From NCBI GenBank assembly GCA_012841175.1, contig DUVG01000007.1:1-14685 (forward strand): a stretch of 14,685 bases of DNA, read 5' to 3'. Below, one piece after another: positions 12,492-14,685 of the stretch. The notes beneath the pieces are model-generated. The model worked only from the letters and a program-made list of their open reading frames with translations. It made no database searches and was not told the DNA's origin. This DNA is from Clostridium sp. GTDB taxonomy: Bacteria > Bacillota > Clostridia > Acetivibrionales > Acetivibrionaceae. A program made the position numbers and the translations under genes. The stretch's first letter is position 1; every line of letters begins with the position of its first letter.

Positions 12492-13220
12492 TTAATTCAC
12501 TGTTATTAAGTCCCTTAGTTTCTTATATTTAGCATCACCTATTCCTGATACATTCATTATGTCTTCAATTTTATCAAATCCACCATTTTCCTGTCTAAAG
12601 GCAATTATATTATCTGCAATTGCAGGTCCTACTCCAGGCAATGTGGTCAACTGTTCTTTAGAAGCAGAGTTGATATTTATCTTTAAACTTATACTATTTA
12701 TATTTTCACCTATAACAGCACCACCACTATCTGACACAATTTTCACACCTGTAAAAAGTTCCTCTGATACCTCTTTCTTCTCTGATTCCTCTTCTTCTAA
12801 TGTATTTTCCCATGCATCATTTTCTGATTCATCTTTTTTGGGTCTAATTTGCAGCATAACATTTTCTGTTAACACATAAGCAAGATTTATATTTTCCACA
12901 TCTGCATTTTCTGTAGCTCCCCCAGCTAAAGAAATTGCATCTTCAATTATTTGACCTTTTTCTAGAGTAACAACCGATGGATTTTTCACTTCTCCCACCA
13001 CATATACTCTTATTTTTTCTATTTCTATTTCCTCTTTTTCTACATCTTTATTAAAACTTATTTCTACTTCATCATCTGATTTTTTTATAATTACATTTTC
13101 ACCATAATCCCCCATAAGCAAATAACCTGTCACCGACATGCTAAGAACTAATGCTGCAATAAGAGAAATCAAAAGGCCTCTTTTAATTGTTATTTCATGA
13201 TTTAATATCTCTTTTAACAT
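12492..13220 (-). CDS. comEA: ComEA-type competence DNA receptor (SLBB plus helix-hairpin-helix)
   Basis: Membrane-anchored protein that binds double-stranded DNA outside the cell and passes it to the ComEC channel during transformation. Seen, in the 242-residue product: cytoplasmic start, one transmembrane segment (about 15-36), an acidic stretch, an SLBB domain (about 69-127, IRVYVVGEVKNPSVVTLEKGQ), an acidic linker, and a C-terminal double helix-hairpin-helix (181-242) with INSASKEQLTTLPGVGPAIADNI and NVSGIGDAKYKKL, the DNA-binding PGVG/SGIG turns. Start choice: the first in-frame ATG (13235) overlaps the SD GGAGGT (13228-13233); ATG 13220 lies 7 nt after it. No comEC follows; the next gene downstream has its own promoter. 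No clear promoter or terminator for comEA was found. Confidence 0.92.
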   Translation of the reverse strand: MLKEILNHEITIKRGLLISLIAALVLSMSVTGYLLMGDYGENVIIKKSDDEVEISFNKDVEKEEIEIEKIRVYVVGEVKNPSVVTLEKGQIIEDAISLAGGATENADVENINLAYVLTENVMLQIRPKKDESENDAWENTLEEEESEKKEVSEELFTGVKIVSDSGGAVIGENINSISLKININSASKEQLTTLPGVGPAIADNIIAFRQENGGFDKIEDIMNVSGIGDAKYKKLRDLITVN

Positions 13221-13227
13221 GAGCATT

Positions 13228-13233
13228 ACCTCC
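13228..13233 (-). promoter_or_regulatory. SD that fixes the comEA start
   Basis: GGAGGT 7 nt before ATG 13220. The ATG at 13235 contributes the first G of this SD, and the ATG at 13226 is only 1-2 nt after it, so both are unsuitable as starts. Confidence 0.8.
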
Positions 13234-13324
13234 ATTTAAATTTATAATTCTACATCTTAACACTTCTTCCCTTTAATTACCTAGATTTTTTTTGGATTTA
13301 TATATACATTTTTCACAAATTATT

Positions 13325-13375
13325 TGTTATACTTTAATAAGGTGTGAGTAAACGACACTATTTAACTACATAATA
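13325..13375 (+). promoter_or_regulatory. Tandem candidate promoters for dacF: extended -10 and sigma-G-like
   Basis: TGTTATACT at 13325-13333 is an extended -10 of the vegetative type. Downstream, TGAGTA (13345-13350) and CATAATA (13369-13375) are 18 bp apart, each one base from the Bacillus sigma-G elements TGAATA and CATACTA. dacF is forespore-expressed in Bacillus. The SD CGGAGG (13388-13393) follows, before ATG 13399. The sigma-G reading is a short-motif match only. Confidence 0.45.
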
Positions 13376-13398
13376 AAGCTGTTTAGACGGAGGAATAT

Positions 13399-14682
13399 AT
13401 GAAAAAAATATTTTTTATCATATTAATGCTAACTGTAGCAATATCAACTAACTTACCTATAAATGCCCAGCCTTTAAATATACCCGCAAGGGCATACATT
13501 CTTATGGATTTTAAAACAGGTCAGGTTTTATGTGAATATAATTCTAAAACCCCATTGCATCCTGCCAGTACAACTAAAATTATGACTGGAATTTTAGCAA
13601 TTGAATATGGAGACCTTGACAGCATGGTAACTGTAAGTCAATCTGCTATTGACAATATTGGCCTTGGTGGTATGCATATAGGCCTTATAGCTGGGGAAAG
13701 GCTAAAACTAATCCATATATTAAATGCCCTATTAGTTAGGTCGGCAAATGAAACTGCATACATAATAGCTGAAAATGTAAGTTCTTCTCATCAAGAGTTT
13801 TTTGACCTTATGAACAAAAGGGCAAAAGAGCTAGGTGCTGAATGTACAAATTTTGTAAACCCATCAGGTATGGACAATACATCAGATGGCCATCTTCATG
13901 TTTCTTCAGCTTATGATTTAGCCATTATGGCAAGGCATGCTATGTCACTTCCTGAGTTTAGAGAAATAGTAAAAAAGACCTATTACACTATACCTCCTAC
14001 AAATAAACATGATGAGGAAATCTTTCTAAACACCAGTAACCAGTTACTATTTTCTGAATCAAAATACTATAGTGAAGTTACAGGCATAAAGACAGGATAT
14101 ACAGACAGGGCATTAGCTAATCTTGTTTCATCGGCAAAAGATGAAACTGGAATGGAATTAATTGCTGTTGTAATGGGAGTTGAAAAATATAAAGATGTTT
14201 TCAACTATTCACAGCAGCTTCTAGAATACGGTTTTAAAAATTATTCTCTAACCCATGTACTTGCCCAAAATTCATATGCTGAAACTATACATGTTCCCAA
14301 TGCTTCAGGGAACAGCAATTTAGATTTACTTGTATCTGAAGATTTTAGATGCGTCCTTCCAAAGGGAACAGAGATTAAAGATCTTTCTTTTGAAAAAAAT
14401 ATTGAGAAAGATATTACTGCCCCCGTATATAAAGGAGATATATTAGGCAGTATAGAAATAAAAAACGGCCAGCAGTCACTTGGAAAAGTGGACTTAATTG
14501 CAACCCGTACTGTAGAACAAAAACTCTCACATAGGTCAAGTGAAACACCTGATAATACCACAAAAAAATCAATTCCTAAACGGATTTTAAATGGAACAAT
14601 AATTTTTCTTATAGCATTTATACTTCTTAGAATTACACTTAAAAAAATATCCCGAAGTATAATTGAAAAAAACAAATTTTAA
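13399..14682 (+). CDS. dacF: D-alanyl-D-alanine carboxypeptidase, DacF/PBP5 family
   Basis: Removes the terminal D-alanine from peptidoglycan stem peptides, limiting cross-linking; in Bacillus the forespore enzyme tunes spore cortex cross-linking. Seen: 427 residues; signal peptide about 1-23 (ending INA); the penicillin-binding catalytic domain with S57-T-T-K60 (SxxK), S115-A-N117 (SxN) and K231-T-G233 (KTG); a PBP5 C-terminal beta domain (about 280-375); a hydrophobic segment near 396-415 followed by basic residues, serving as membrane anchor. The SD CGGAGG is 5 nt before ATG 13399. It is divergent from comEA. dacF is typically followed by spoIIAA-spoIIAB-sigF; the window ends 3 nt after its stop, so that cannot be seen. 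The distinction from vegetative DacA rests on promoter and context, so the symbol is likely but not certain. Confidence 0.88.
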   Translation: MKKIFFIILMLTVAISTNLPINAQPLNIPARAYILMDFKTGQVLCEYNSKTPLHPASTTKIMTGILAIEYGDLDSMVTVSQSAIDNIGLGGMHIGLIAGERLKLIHILNALLVRSANETAYIIAENVSSSHQEFFDLMNKRAKELGAECTNFVNPSGMDNTSDGHLHVSSAYDLAIMARHAMSLPEFREIVKKTYYTIPPTNKHDEEIFLNTSNQLLFSESKYYSEVTGIKTGYTDRALANLVSSAKDETGMELIAVVMGVEKYKDVFNYSQQLLEYGFKNYSLTHVLAQNSYAETIHVPNASGNSNLDLLVSEDFRCVLPKGTEIKDLSFEKNIEKDITAPVYKGDILGSIEIKNGQQSLGKVDLIATRTVEQKLSHRSSETPDNTTKKSIPKRILNGTIIFLIAFILLRITLKKISRSIIEKNKF

Positions 14683-14685
14683 AAA

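Noticed and set aside
12559..12879. 106-codon plus frame in comEA
   Set aside because: Ser/Ile-rich antisense of the SLBB and acidic linker; no SD.
13221..13235. ATGs at 13235 and 13226 as comEA starts
   Set aside because: The first overlaps the SD and the second is too close to it; ATG 13220 fits.
14241..14675. 144-codon frame on the minus strand
   Set aside because: Wholly antisense to dacF, whose motifs are intact; no SD and no recognisable domain.
1..14685. Prophage, insertion sequence, CRISPR, defence system or tRNA
   Set aside because: No integrase, transposase, spaced repeat array, cloverleaf or defence-type domain seen on either strand; gene content is core.

Overview
The window looks like core chromosome of a low-GC, spore-forming, anaerobic clostridium (Bacillota). 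The evidence is AT-rich DNA, strong GGAGG ribosome binding sites, TTGACA/TATAAT-type promoters, and sporulation genes (pro-sigK, a GerMN lipoprotein, a DacF-type carboxypeptidase). It also has a two-cluster Fe-S aldo/keto reductase and a surface protein with a cohesin-like domain plus SLH repeats. I cannot name the genus. There is no phage, insertion sequence, CRISPR array, tRNA or rRNA.

Layout. (1) Positions 1-1143, minus strand: the 5' end of rpsB (ribosomal protein S2) with its own promoter and a structured leader, preceded by pdxS (PLP synthase). pdxS has no pdxT beside it and lacks the usual C-terminal tail. (2) Positions 1254-8751, plus strand: a long co-directional run of typA, mltG, trmR, trhP, a class B penicillin-binding protein and sigK, closed by a strong terminator. 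mltG-trmR-trhP matches the yrrL-yrrM-yrrO order of Bacillus and joins cell-wall strand termination to wobble-uridine (mo5U34) tRNA modification. (3) Positions 8770-11480, minus strand: a 65-residue lipoprotein with a ClpX-like four-cysteine finger on its own promoter, then a cohesin-SLH surface protein behind a ferredoxin-domain aldo/keto reductase. (4) Positions 11528-11762: a self-contained 50-codon membrane-protein unit with promoter, Shine-Dalgarno sequence (SD) and terminator. (5) Positions 11769-13235, minus strand: a GerMN lipoprotein and a ComEA-type DNA receptor. (6) Positions 13325-14682, plus strand: dacF, which commonly leads the spoIIA operon; that operon would lie just beyond the right edge.

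The most unusual thread is RNA structure at translation starts. The PBP gene and sigK, which are neighbours, each have an inverted repeat that buries the SD. At sigK a candidate sporulation promoter lies so that a local transcript would begin after the left arm, leaving the SD free. The GerMN gene has no SD next to its start but has a G-rich one about 38 nt away across a hairpin that would bring it to about 10 nt. These are predictions from base pairing only.

Two starts are clearly decided by SD position and are shorter than the longest reading frames (aldo/keto reductase at 11405, comEA at 13220). mltG is moved to 3199 on weaker grounds.
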